From Salibacterium qingdaonense (GTDB lineage Bacteria > Bacillota > Bacilli > Bacillales > Marinococcaceae): a stretch of 64,000 nucleotides of DNA. The stretch's first letter is position 1, and every line of letters starts with the position of its first letter. The notes under the pieces were generated by a model. That model was not told the origin of the DNA. It made no database searches and saw nothing but the letters and a program-made list of their open reading frames with translations. The stretch covers positions 104,646 through 168,645 of the forward strand of contig NZ_FOTY01000005.1 in NCBI RefSeq assembly GCF_900114715.1. The letters are read 5' to 3'. The translations under genes were made by a program, and so were the position numbers. Of the stretch, positions 38,004-46,653 are shown piece after piece.

Positions 38004-38231
38004 TTATCCCGCAGGCTGCGCGTGGCGGCGCATAGATAACGGCATCACAGACAGGATATTGCACGTTTTCAGCGACCGTACCGCATTCCGCTCATGACAC
38101 CAGACCAGCACATTTCTCCGGTTCAGCTGGTACACTGTCACAGTGCGCTGCGTCATAGTGCCGTCTTTCCGCTCGTAAATCACCTGGACCGGGTCTTTTG
38201 TTTCTGCCGCTCTCATCAAAACGCTGTTCAT
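38004..38231 (-). CDS. Small WYL-like protein
   Basis: A 75-residue protein whose first 60 residues (VQVIYERKDGTMTQRTVTVYQLN ... LVWCHERNAVRSLKTCNILSVM) resemble the small WYL-type beta-barrel proteins widespread in Bacillus, with the pattern ITYxxKDGxxxxRxIxV...AYCHxRxxxRxFxxxxIL. Family members bind nucleic acid or nucleotides as ligand sensors; this one lacks a helix-turn-helix. GGAGG lies before the ATG. A LexA-box-like sequence lies 37 bases upstream, so it may be damage-inducible. Divergent from the next gene. Confidence 0.6.
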   Translation of the reverse strand: MNSVLMRAAETKDPVQVIYERKDGTMTQRTVTVYQLNRRNVLVWCHERNAVRSLKTCNILSVMPLSMRRHAQPAG

Positions 38232-38267
38232 ATCGATGCCTCCTGTCCCCTTTTTTTACATTATATA

Positions 38268-38281
38268 CGAACAATTGTTTT
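38268..38281. promoter_or_regulatory. LexA-box-like site
   Basis: CGAACAATTGTTTT resembles the Bacillus SOS operator CGAACRNRYGTTYC with two mismatches. It lies between the two divergent small genes. Confidence 0.35.
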
Positions 38282-38411
38282 ATTTCAAGCAAAATAAGAA
38301 TAAACGTTCGACCTTTTGACCTTCTTCCTGTATCTTTTTATACAGATGAAATTGTGGTAAAATTTTCAATAAAGAGACGGGTATTTCCCATCTGACAGAG
38401 GAGTGGCTGCT

Positions 38412-38753
38412 TTGGATGAACGAATAGAATCTGTGATCGAGTATGCGAAAACGACGCTCGGCCTCGGGCAGTATCACCTGCTGACACACGACATCCTCCG
38501 ATCGGTTAATGTGTTGAATCAAACGATTTATACATTAAGCATGGAATGGCTTCCGCCCCACGTGACAGAGCACGATGAGGAAGGACTCAACCCGGCAGGA
38601 ACAGCTTCCGTTGATATCAACATACATACGCATCGCTTTCAGAGCATTATCTTTGTCCACGGTGAATCCTATGCAGATGGATACAGGTTCGACCATACAG
38701 ACAGTGAAACCATTATCACCTGCAGCAGACGGCAGCGTGTTTTTATTGGATGA
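38412..38753 (+). CDS. Unknown small protein
   Basis: A 113-residue soluble protein that I do not recognise. Features: an acidic helical N-terminus (DERIESVIEYAKTTLGL), a hydrophobic core segment NQTIYTLSMEWLPP and a C-terminal beta-rich part (ASVDINIHTHRFQSIIFVHGESY). No signal peptide or membrane segment. I start at TTG 38412, 8 bases after AGAGGAG; the GTG at 38403 overlaps that site. A strong terminator follows. Codon use and the ribosome binding site support a real gene. Confidence 0.65.
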   Translation: MDERIESVIEYAKTTLGLGQYHLLTHDILRSVNVLNQTIYTLSMEWLPPHVTEHDEEGLNPAGTASVDINIHTHRFQSIIFVHGESYADGYRFDHTDSETIITCSRRQRVFIG

Positions 38754-38785
38754 TTTATAAGATCTTTCTTAACCTGGATGACGAA

Positions 38786-38823
38786 GAAAGGCCGGGTGCA
38801 GACGTTGCTGCACCCGGCCTTTC
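38786..38823. terminator. Strong bidirectional terminator
   Basis: Perfect 16-bp stem GAAAGGCCGGGTGCAG with its complement around ACGTT, between two convergent genes. Confidence 0.9.
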
Positions 38824-38832
38824 TTTGGTTAC

Positions 38833-41073
38833 CTAGTTATTGTTTACATCCACGATGCGTTCTTCGATTTCAGGATCGACGGTACCTAATTCGGCAACAT
38901 GATCCCGCAGATTCTGCCAGTCGCTGAGGCCAAGATCTGTCACGCGTCCTTCATCGTAAAGATCGGCAAAGACATCATATCCGTCCCCACCTTTCGCGGT
39001 AAACGCGTTGGTAGCAACGACATACTGCTGGTCGTCTTCAACCGGTGTGAAATCTCCATCCTGCTTTATTTCAACCGTCTGGATACGGTTCCCGGCTTCA
39101 TTGGAGCTGTCGTACGTGTACGTCATTCCGCTCACGTGCAGGAAACCTCCATTCTCCGCAGGAACCTGGCTGACGCTGTGTTCAAGAGCCTGTTTCAGTT
39201 CCGCTCCTGTGATCTCCATCGTCGCGAGTGTGTTTCCAAACGGCAGTACGGAGATGATCTCTCCATTAGTGATCGGCCCCTGATCGATAGATGTACGGAT
39301 ACCGCCGCCGTTTTGGAGAGCGGCAGTTGTTTCTTCATTGTACTCTTTGGCTTTGGCAAGCATGGCGTCAGTAATGAGGTTCCCCAGTTTCGTTTCACTG
39401 TTTCTCACACTGGTGTCATCCCCGTTCTCCAGACGCGGGTTCGGAAGAGCTTCTGCGGCAACTCCGCCGCTTTCTTCATTCTGCACTTCGTCAATTTGGG
39501 CCGCATACGGCGCCAGAGCAGCGGCTGCTTCTTCATTTTCAGCCTGCTCCCCGATTTCAATTAATTCTCCCTGGTGCTCAGTGACTACACCAGAATCGTT
39601 GAATCCGACCTGAAGCGTTCCAAGAAATTCACCGTATTGAGAAGCCTGTACGATGACAGTCGGCTCGCCGCTGTCTTCCCCTACAACATCGGGCTCCGAC
39701 AGTTCGGTGTGCGTGTGGCTTCCGACGATGACATCAATCCCGTCCACCTGCTCGGCAAGCTGCAGGTCGTTGTCGTATTCCGGATTGTCATCATATCCGA
39801 TGTGGGTCAACGCGATGACCTTGTTAACACCCGCATCTTCAAACTGATTAACAGCTTCCTGCGATGATTCAATGTAGTCTTCAAACGACACATCCGCAGG
39901 GCTTGAAATATCCGCTGTTTCGGACGTCGTCAATCCGAATACGCCTATCTTCTCCCCGTTCACTTCTTTCACAATGCTGTTGTAAATCTGACCATCTTCC
40001 GGCTCTTCGGTCATCTCATCATGAAACAACCCGCTCATATTGGCATCCTGGGAAAAGTCCAGGTTGGAGCTGACAAACGGAAATGCAGCACCGCTGACGA
40101 ATTCCGAAAGCGCCTGGTGTCCTTCCGAGCTCGAGCCTAAATCAAACTCATGATTTCCAAAGGTCGCCATGTCATAGTTCATGAGATTCATCAGTTCGAG
40201 TCCGGCCTGTCCCTGGAATTCATTGAAATAGAGCGTACCGGAGAACATATCGCCTGCATCAAGCAGGAGAGAGTCAGGATGCTCCACGCGGTAATTTTCC
40301 ACGGCAGTCGCCAGTTTCGGCATCACGTCGAGATGGGCGTGGATGTCATTCGTGTGCATGATCGTCAATTCGGAGCTTACTGCACCCTCTTCCGAACCTT
40401 CACCAACGCTGCCTCCGCTCTCCTGTTCTTTCAGATCCTGGGCACGGTGGACAAATGTCGAGAATGCTCCGCGTGATACAGATTCTCCCGGACGGAAATC
40501 ATCCAGTTGTGTCGTAAGCTCCAGATCAGCCAGTGTCTGAACATTCTCGTCATGGGACGCGTGTACATTGTCCAGGTTCACATCCACCTCGTCCGATTCA
40601 CCGTCCAGCTCACGAAGACTCAGCGCAGGCACGAGAACCGAAGCGGTCTGCTGGCGGGTGATGGACGCAGAAGGATGGAATTCCCCTTCTTCATTTCCGC
40701 TGAAAATCCCGGCTTGTGTTACAGCTGCAATTTCTTCGGCATACATGTGATCTATGTCGACATCTTCGTACTGATTAAGTATCTGTTCCACGTCTTCCGG
40801 AACCGGTACATCGGCAGCCTCAGCAAGCATCACTGCGGTATGCTGCCTTTTCACATCCTGCCACTGCCTGAATGTGCCATCTTCATACCCCTGAATGATT
40901 CCCTGTTCTGTCAGCGATTGAATCGCTTCGAAATGCGTGCCGCTCTCTTCCACATCACTGTAGCCCGCTGCCGCCGACACTTCCATCTGCGGCGCTGCAA
41001 TCAGTGCTGCTGCGGCGAGTGCTAAAGAAGACAGACTTGTTCTTCGACCCCTCTTCGAGTGAAACATGGACAA
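38833..41073 (-). CDS. S-layer-anchored 5'-nucleotidase/metallophosphoesterase
   Basis: A 746-residue surface enzyme. A signal peptide (about 1-35, ending VSAAAG) is followed by three SLH repeats (about 37-90, 95-150, 155-205) for non-covalent attachment to the pyruvylated secondary cell-wall polymer. The catalytic metallophosphatase domain (about 230-490) carries MHTNDIHAHLD, LDAGDMFSG, FGNHEFD and VGSHTHTE. The 5'-nucleotidase C-terminal domain (about 520-720) has the substrate loop NGGGIRTSIDQGPIT. It would dephosphorylate nucleotides outside the cell to obtain phosphate and nucleosides; a nucleoside hydrolase gene is encoded 2.4 kb away, which could use the product. Confidence 0.93.
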   Translation of the reverse strand: MSMFHSKRGRRTSLSSLALAAAALIAAPQMEVSAAAGYSDVEESGTHFEAIQSLTEQGIIQGYEDGTFRQWQDVKRQHTAVMLAEAADVPVPEDVEQILNQYEDVDIDHMYAEEIAAVTQAGIFSGNEEGEFHPSASITRQQTASVLVPALSLRELDGESDEVDVNLDNVHASHDENVQTLADLELTTQLDDFRPGESVSRGAFSTFVHRAQDLKEQESGGSVGEGSEEGAVSSELTIMHTNDIHAHLDVMPKLATAVENYRVEHPDSLLLDAGDMFSGTLYFNEFQGQAGLELMNLMNYDMATFGNHEFDLGSSSEGHQALSEFVSGAAFPFVSSNLDFSQDANMSGLFHDEMTEEPEDGQIYNSIVKEVNGEKIGVFGLTTSETADISSPADVSFEDYIESSQEAVNQFEDAGVNKVIALTHIGYDDNPEYDNDLQLAEQVDGIDVIVGSHTHTELSEPDVVGEDSGEPTVIVQASQYGEFLGTLQVGFNDSGVVTEHQGELIEIGEQAENEEAAAALAPYAAQIDEVQNEESGGVAAEALPNPRLENGDDTSVRNSETKLGNLITDAMLAKAKEYNEETTAALQNGGGIRTSIDQGPITNGEIISVLPFGNTLATMEITGAELKQALEHSVSQVPAENGGFLHVSGMTYTYDSSNEAGNRIQTVEIKQDGDFTPVEDDQQYVVATNAFTAKGGDGYDVFADLYDEGRVTDLGLSDWQNLRDHVAELGTVDPEIEERIVDVNNN

Positions 41074-41325
41074 AAACCTCCCCCAAAATCAGCTGCATAT
41101 AGCATACAGCTTCGTATGCTTTCATTGTATGGTCAGGTCTGCAAATAGACAAGTCTTTTTCCGTATCTTTAAAAAAGCTTTACAAACCCGTGGAGATATT
41201 ATTTCCTTATCTTTTTATACTCATGTGATAATAAAAGACAAACACTTTTGTTATATGGTGCAGTCAGGTACATTTCCGGGAGCTGTGTTATCATAAAAGG
41301 GAGTGTACACACTGAAGGGGTTTTA

Positions 41326-42012
41326 ATGACGATGAAGGTTCCGATTCTTTATGAAGACAATCATTTACTTTTTGTAGAAAAACCGGTGAACGTGCCTGTT
41401 CAGGAGGATCGTTCCGGGGATAAGGATCTGCTGACGTTTTTGAAAGAAGATATAAAAGTCCGGCATCAGAAGCCGGGAAACGTATACCTCGGGCTGGTGC
41501 ACCGGCTGGACCGTCCTGTCGGAGGAGTCATGGTGTTTGCCAAAACTTCCAAAGCGGCTTCCCGGCTTTCCGACAGCATCCGGCGCGGTGCCATGGAGAA
41601 ACATTACCTGGCTGTGCTGCGGGGACAACCCCCAAAGCCTGAGGACAGGCTGGAGGATTATCTGGTCAAAGACCGCCGGAACAATGAAGTGAGCGTTACA
41701 GATCCCGGCCGGGACAAGGCGCAGAAGGCGGTGCTGGAATACGAAACTGAAGGAACCGCAAAAGATGTAAGCCTCGTTTCCATTCAGCTTCACACAGGAC
41801 GGCCGCACCAGATACGCGTTCAGTTCGCCTCCCGCGGCTGTCCGCTGTACGGCGACCAGAAATACGGCAGCAGCGTTAATAAGCCCGGCCAGCAGATTGC
41901 GCTGTGGTCCCAAACCCTCGCTGTCGAACATCCAACGAAAAAAGAAGAAATTAAAGTGCATTCCAACCCGCCGGAGGAACATCCCTGGAACCTCTGGAAA
42001 GGAAAAGCATAA
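41326..42012 (+). CDS. RluA-type pseudouridine synthase
   Basis: A 228-residue RNA pseudouridine synthase without an S4 domain. The catalytic motif appears as HRLDRPVGG, with the nucleophile Asp in HRLD, followed by VFAKTSKAASRLS; the C-terminal part has LHTGRPHQIRVQFASRGCPLYGDQKYG. Target RNA unknown (rRNA or tRNA). I start at ATG 41326, preceded by GAAGGGG; the frame is open upstream but without a site. A dispersed repeat begins 5 bases after its stop codon. Confidence 0.9.
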   Translation: MTMKVPILYEDNHLLFVEKPVNVPVQEDRSGDKDLLTFLKEDIKVRHQKPGNVYLGLVHRLDRPVGGVMVFAKTSKAASRLSDSIRRGAMEKHYLAVLRGQPPKPEDRLEDYLVKDRRNNEVSVTDPGRDKAQKAVLEYETEGTAKDVSLVSIQLHTGRPHQIRVQFASRGCPLYGDQKYGSSVNKPGQQIALWSQTLAVEHPTKKEEIKVHSNPPEEHPWNLWKGKA

Positions 42013-42016
42013 TAAA

Positions 42017-42620
42017 GAGACTGGGACAAAACGTTTATATGATAGAAAAATGCCGAACGATTTCAGGAAATCGTTCGGCATTTTTCGTTGCCCGTTTGCC
42101 GGAATCTAAACCGCACCTGACCTGCTCTGCGATGGGATCACGGTGCCAGCCGGTATATTTGTTTGTTTTGTCCAGGTTGGGAGGACGAACGTCGTTGGGA
42201 ATGGGTTCTAAGGCACTTCAGGGGGTTACGATCCCCCGTAAACGTCGTTGGGGACATTGCCTGAGGCACTTTATAGTATTCGGTGCCCCCATAAACGTCA
42301 CTATGAATGATTCATAAGGCACTTTAGAGGTTTTCCAGCCCTGGTAAACGTCATCATGAACGGATCGAGACTGCGTTCATCGGGGGAAACGAACGGACTG
42401 ATGCAGTAAAAAGCCCTCGTCGCTGCGTGAAATGTGGGATGAATAGTCATAAGGTAACCAACGCCTCCGTAAACGTTATTATCCTGTGGAAGTATGTCAC
42501 GTGCGGACGCGGGCCCTGAGCAAGAGTCGAAGCATTTTGGCTTCGCTGCTATGTGGCTCCTAAACAGCGACTCAAGACTTTCATGTTTTCCTGCGCATCG
42601 GTATCTTTTGTCCCGGTCTC
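42017..42620. repeat. Large MITE-like element with terminal inverted repeats
   Basis: A 604-bp non-coding element framed by GAGACTGGGACAAAA (42017-42031) and TTTTGTCCCGGTCTC (42606-42620), which pair with one mismatch. It has the same ends as the 19.3 kb element and shares with it the hairpin GCCGAACGATTTC...AATCGTTCGGC (42051-42079), and near the right end a GAGTCGAAGCATTTTGGC segment like GAAGCATTTTGGCGC there. Its interior is a 53-bp tandem repeat. Confidence 0.75.
42188..42346. repeat. 53-bp tandem repeat, three units
   Basis: Units start at 42188, 42241 and 42294, each beginning AACGTC and containing an AAGGCACTT-like core about 23 bases in (AAGGCACTT, GAGGCACTT, AAGGCACTT). A fourth start (AACGTCATCATGAA) at 42347 is exactly in phase but then diverges. 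Units are otherwise clearly diverged from each other. Confidence 0.85.
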
Positions 42621-42674
42621 TTTGTATAGTGTTTCCTGCTTTCTTTTTGACATTCCAGCCTGAAATAGATTCAT

Positions 42675-43367
42675 TTAGTCGTCGGTCATGACTTTTTGGA
42701 AGCATACGAACGTGAACATTCCCGAGGCCGCCGTCCACAGCGTGAGGACACCAAGCGGGGCCCATGTGCCTGCGCTGTGCATTTCGATCACCTGCATAAG
42801 CGGGAACATATCAATAATGTTCATGATGACCGATCCCTCTCCTATACCGAGCAGCGTAATCATCGGTGTAAAACCAAACAGAATCATCACTATCATCAAA
42901 TAAGCAGAAGTGGAGGCCACAGATTTTGCAAATAAACCAACACCAATACCAAGCAGCAGAAAGAACAGAAACAACAGAATAATCCCCATGATTATTTTAA
43001 AGTTCAAGAACGGTTCTATGCCGACAATAAACAGCGAAACAGCAAGAGACAAGACGGTCACAAGCCCGGTAACCAGACTTTTCCCTATAATAATGTCCCA
43101 TAATGTGGCCGGTGATTGTATCAATCCCCGCAACGTATGTTTCTCGTTTTCTTCCGCCAATATGGTCATAATAGAACCTGACGTCACGACTGAAAATGTA
43201 ATACCGACAATGAGATAATGCATGATAACGGGAAGTCCCCCATTACCGGACTGGTTGAAAAACAATGTCATCAAAACCGGAGTTACCGGAAGCAGAGCGA
43301 CCATCATATTTTTCATGAAATCTTTCAGATCTTTTTCAAAAATCGCACTTATTCGTTGAATACGCAT
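42675..43367 (-). CDS. ABC-2 type exporter permease
   Basis: A 230-residue membrane protein with about six helices, typical of ABC-2 permeases (amphipathic N-terminus, EENEKHTLRGLIQSPATLWDIIIGKSL coupling segment, then five hydrophobic helices). It starts at the last base of the ATPase gene. Together with that ATPase it forms an exporter of the sort used for drugs, antimicrobial peptides or Na+ (NatAB-like). Last gene of a three-gene operon with a LytTR regulator. Confidence 0.88.
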   Translation of the reverse strand: MRIQRISAIFEKDLKDFMKNMMVALLPVTPVLMTLFFNQSGNGGLPVIMHYLIVGITFSVVTSGSIMTILAEENEKHTLRGLIQSPATLWDIIIGKSLVTGLVTVLSLAVSLFIVGIEPFLNFKIIMGIILLFLFFLLLGIGVGLFAKSVASTSAYLMIVMILFGFTPMITLLGIGEGSVIMNIIDMFPLMQVIEMHSAGTWAPLGVLTLWTAASGMFTFVCFQKVMTDD

Positions 43368-44215
43368 TATACCAGTTCCTTTCCCGTCACTTTTAGAAAG
43401 ATCTGCCCGAGCGTGGGATGATCGGTCTGCATCGTTTTAATGCGGCCGTCTTCAATCAACTGCTTCATGCGCTCGGCATTTTCCGGTTCATTCTCAATAA
43501 CCAGCTGCTCACCCGAAAACGTTTCGACGTGAAAAGTATGGGTGGAATAGGCGTAGCGAAGCGCCGCAGGACTGTCTATTTCCTGAAATTCTCCTTGATG
43601 CAAAAACGCCACACGATCACATAATTCCGTCGCTTCCTCCATATTGTGCGTCGTCAAAACAATCGTTGTTCCAGCTTCATTCAGTTTCTGCAGCCCCCGG
43701 TGAATACGCGCCATGCTGGCAGGGTCCAGCGCAGACGTCGGTTCGTCCAGAAATACCAGTTCCGGTTTATGGATGAGAGCCTTAGCCAGCAGAACCCGCT
43801 GCTTCATTCCTTTGGAAAGCTTGGCAACGGTTTTGTCCCCTTCTTCATGCAGATCCATATCGCGCAGTATGACGTCGATTTGATGAACGGGGGTGTCGTA
43901 CAACTTACAAAATAATTTCAGATTGTCGAAAACGGTTAACCGCTCATACAACGCGCTGTTATCCGACAATATGCCGATTTTGGTTTTGAAATCGGAAGTC
44001 CCCAGCCTCTCGGAACTTCTGCCGAGGACTGTTACATCACCTTCGGTTGGTGATAATTCACCGGTCAACATTTTTACTATCGTTGTTTTACCGGACCCAC
44101 TCGGACCGAGAAGTCCGAAAATCTCTCCCTGTTTCACCTGAAAATCGACATGGTGAACGGCTGTACTCCTGCCAAATACTTTCCGCAGTCCTTTTACATC
44201 TACCGCATGATTCAT
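43367..44215 (-). CDS. ABC exporter ATPase
   Basis: A 282-residue ATPase with complete motifs: Walker A GPSGSGKTT, signature LSKGMKQRV, Walker B LVFLDEPTSALDP and H-loop TTHNMEEA; the C-terminal 60 residues are the extension typical of the CcmA/NatA drug-exporter group. I start at ATG 44215, after AAAGGAGG; the frame extends 7 codons further. Partner of the overlapping permease gene and probably under control of the LytTR protein upstream. Confidence 0.93.
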   Translation of the reverse strand: MNHAVDVKGLRKVFGRSTAVHHVDFQVKQGEIFGLLGPSGSGKTTIVKMLTGELSPTEGDVTVLGRSSERLGTSDFKTKIGILSDNSALYERLTVFDNLKLFCKLYDTPVHQIDVILRDMDLHEEGDKTVAKLSKGMKQRVLLAKALIHKPELVFLDEPTSALDPASMARIHRGLQKLNEAGTTIVLTTHNMEEATELCDRVAFLHQGEFQEIDSPAALRYAYSTHTFHVETFSGEQLVIENEPENAERMKQLIEDGRIKTMQTDHPTLGQIFLKVTGKELV

Positions 44216-44379
44216 AAAATAACCTCCTTTGGCCAACTGCTTTCATTCTAAGCGTTTGACCGGAAGGAAGCAGCATGACAGCAGTGAATGGTACCGCCGG
44301 AAGCGTGAAATGTACCGGATGCAGGATGAAAAACGGCAGGAGAAAACCAGCCGTCCCGCCTCTTTTATCCAAATGGTAC

Positions 44380-45324
44380 TTACCGGAGGCTGAATTTATC
44401 CTGGATGTCCTGAAGTTTTGTGCGGGAAAGAGGAATAGTGGACTGCATTTTATTATCCATTCTTAACGAGTAAGCGTTTTTCGACCATGTAATGATTTCG
44501 CGTACTTTCTGGAGATTTACAATATAGGAACGGTGGCAGCGGTAGAATCCATATACCTCCAGCTTTTTCTCGGCTTCCGCCAGTGTGGAATCCATCGTAT
44601 AGGATTCTTCATTGATAACAATCACCGCTTTGCCGTCCCGGCTTTCTATGTAGTCAATCTCCGGCGGGTCAAAGAGTATCACTTTGTCTCCCACCTTTGC
44701 CGGGATTTTAAACAGATTGGCTGCAGCAGGAGCACCGGTATGTTCTGGTTCAGAAGACGTTTCCTCCTGCGTCTCCACCTCCTGCAGCCCGTTTGGATTC
44801 AGCTTGTACGCCGCATCTCCAAGGAGTATGGCGTGCTCCATATTGGATACCAGTACAAGAACAGGAACGGCCTCTTCCTTTAACTTGTGAAGCATGTTGA
44901 GAAACGTATTCATAGTTTTGATATCTACGCCGTGTACAGGCTCACGAAATACCATCGCCCGTCCCCCGCTCATATAACATTTCGCAAAATAGATCCGGCG
45001 CATGTCAGATACCGAGCACTGCTGCAATGTCTGTCCGGCACAGCTCTGCAGGTCGAACTGCACGAGAATCTCCGGCAGCGGCACCCGGCACCCATACCAT
45101 TTATGATAAAATGAAACATTATCTTCGACCGTGAGGCGGGTGTAGAATCCTTCCTGGTGATCAAAAACAGATAGACCGTTATGGATGCAAAGAACATGCT
45201 GCACCGCCGTCTGTGTGTCCGAATCACCATGCACCGCCGCTGCATGGGAATCCTCTACAGTAAGCGAAAACAACGGAAGTGTATCATGGAATGCATCCTC
45301 TTGATTCACTGTAAAATGTGCCAT
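44380..45324 (-). CDS. LytTR regulator fused to a catalytically dead ABC-ATPase domain
   Basis: A 314-residue protein. Residues about 1-190 follow the layout of an ABC ATPase but every catalytic motif is lost: no Walker A, the signature reads CSVSDMRRI instead of LSGGMKRRL, Walker B reads MVFREPVHGVD (Asp-Glu lost) and the H-loop reads LVSNMEHA (His to Asn). After a linker (about 195-210), residues 215-310 form a LytTR DNA-binding domain (FDPPEIDYIESRDGKAVI, FYRCHRSYIVNLQKVREI). It lies upstream of a functional ATPase/permease pair on the same strand. The dead domain could sense the exporter by pairing with its ATPase. Start ATG 45324 has GAAAGGA. Confidence 0.85.
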   Translation of the reverse strand: MAHFTVNQEDAFHDTLPLFSLTVEDSHAAAVHGDSDTQTAVQHVLCIHNGLSVFDHQEGFYTRLTVEDNVSFYHKWYGCRVPLPEILVQFDLQSCAGQTLQQCSVSDMRRIYFAKCYMSGGRAMVFREPVHGVDIKTMNTFLNMLHKLKEEAVPVLVLVSNMEHAILLGDAAYKLNPNGLQEVETQEETSSEPEHTGAPAAANLFKIPAKVGDKVILFDPPEIDYIESRDGKAVIVINEESYTMDSTLAEAEKKLEVYGFYRCHRSYIVNLQKVREIITWSKNAYSLRMDNKMQSTIPLSRTKLQDIQDKFSLR

Positions 45325-45548
45325 GTTGTTATCCTTTCTTTTATGTATTATCACACAGCCTTGCAGCCGTGATTGCCTATATGTTTCGAATCACGTTCAT
45401 GCCTATGATAACAAAGAAATCTTCACAGAAGATGATAGTTATTGTATCATAATCTTTTTTCTTTCATAGGCTGGTTCCTCTTCACAAACCAAAAGACATA
45501 GCTTAGCATATAAAAGGTACTGATTATTACAAAAAAAGGAGTCTTTCC

Positions 45549-46490
45549 ATGAACACCGTCCGACATATCAGCTCGTTTATGAGCCGGTATTTTGCTCTTA
45601 TTGTTATTCTTGTATCCGTCGCAGCCTATTTGGCACCGAATGCATTTGTCTGGCTGGGGTCCTATATTACAGTGCTGCTGGGCCTTATCATGTTCGGTAT
45701 GGGTATGACGATGAAACTTAGTGATTTCCGTATTGTTGCAAAGCAGCCCATCCCTGTGATTATCGGCCTGCTTGCTCAATTTCTCATTATGCCGCTCGCC
45801 GCGTTTGCCATCGCAACCGTCATGGGACTCCCTCCGGAACTTGCAGCAGGCTTAGTGCTCGTAGGCGCCTGCCCCGGCGGTACCGCCTCCAACGTCATGG
45901 TTTACTTATCCAATGGAGATGTGCCCGTTTCCGTTGCAATGACGTCGGTATCCACGATGCTCGCGCCGCTTTTGACACCGCTGATTGTCTACCTGCTTGC
46001 CAACCAGTGGCTTCCGGTAGGCGCCGGTGACATGTTCCTTTCCATCATACAGGTCGTTATTATTCCCATTGCCCTCGGCCTGCTTACTGCGAGTTTTTTC
46101 CCTGGCTTTACAGAAAAGGGACAGTCTGTTCTGCCGCTCGTTTCCATTACAGCCATTATTCTAATCGTAGCTGCTGTCGTCGCCGGAAACAAGACGAGCA
46201 TTGCAAGCTCTGGTATCGCTGTATTTGCAGCTGTCATTGTGCATAACGGCATCGGACTTGCTCTTGGCTACCTGGCCGCAAAATGGACAGGTCTTGATGA
46301 AACAAAACGCCGGGCTGTCTCCATTGAAACAGGCATGCAGAACTCCGGACTCGGCGCGACACTCGCGACAGCCCACTTCAGCCCGCTCGCCGCCCTGCCA
46401 AGCGCCATTTTCTCGATCTGGCACAACATCTCCGGCCCCATGCTTGTCTCCTACTGGAGTACACGAGGCGGAATCAAAAAGAAAAAATAA
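45549..46490 (+). CDS. Bile acid:sodium symporter family transporter
   Basis: A 313-residue membrane protein with nine or ten helices. Segments MFGMGMTMKLSDFR, GLVLVGACPGGTASNVMVYLSNGD and SIETGMQNSGLGATLA are the family's cation- and substrate-binding crossings. Bacterial members import keto acids, pantoate or other organic anions with Na+. AAAGGAG precedes the ATG. Single gene with its own terminator. Confidence 0.92.
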   Translation: MNTVRHISSFMSRYFALIVILVSVAAYLAPNAFVWLGSYITVLLGLIMFGMGMTMKLSDFRIVAKQPIPVIIGLLAQFLIMPLAAFAIATVMGLPPELAAGLVLVGACPGGTASNVMVYLSNGDVPVSVAMTSVSTMLAPLLTPLIVYLLANQWLPVGAGDMFLSIIQVVIIPIALGLLTASFFPGFTEKGQSVLPLVSITAIILIVAAVVAGNKTSIASSGIAVFAAVIVHNGIGLALGYLAAKWTGLDETKRRAVSIETGMQNSGLGATLATAHFSPLAALPSAIFSIWHNISGPMLVSYWSTRGGIKKKK

Positions 46491-46501
46491 CAAAAATCAT
46501 C

Positions 46502-46530
46502 TGCCCTGCTCTTATAAGAGCAGGGCATTC
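46502..46530 (+). terminator. Intrinsic terminator of the symporter gene
   Basis: Stem TGCCCTGCTCTT / (A)AGAGCAGGGCA with an ATA loop, then TTCTTTTT. Confidence 0.88.
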
Positions 46531-46653
46531 TTTTTAACTAGTACTTCCTTTAATATAGAGGCTGGAAAAAGGAAATAAATCAACCAAAATTGTAGACTCA
46601 TGGAATTTTAGTAGGTAAAATGTGCATGTATTTTATTGAAATGGGGGTCTATT

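Noticed and set aside
37843..38064. 73-codon minus-strand frame after the WYL-like gene
   Set aside because: Overlaps the better-supported small gene, lacks a ribosome binding site and shows no protein-like pattern.
42301..42765. 154-codon minus-strand frame
   Set aside because: Covers the tandem repeat and terminal inverted repeat and has no ribosome binding site; judged non-coding.
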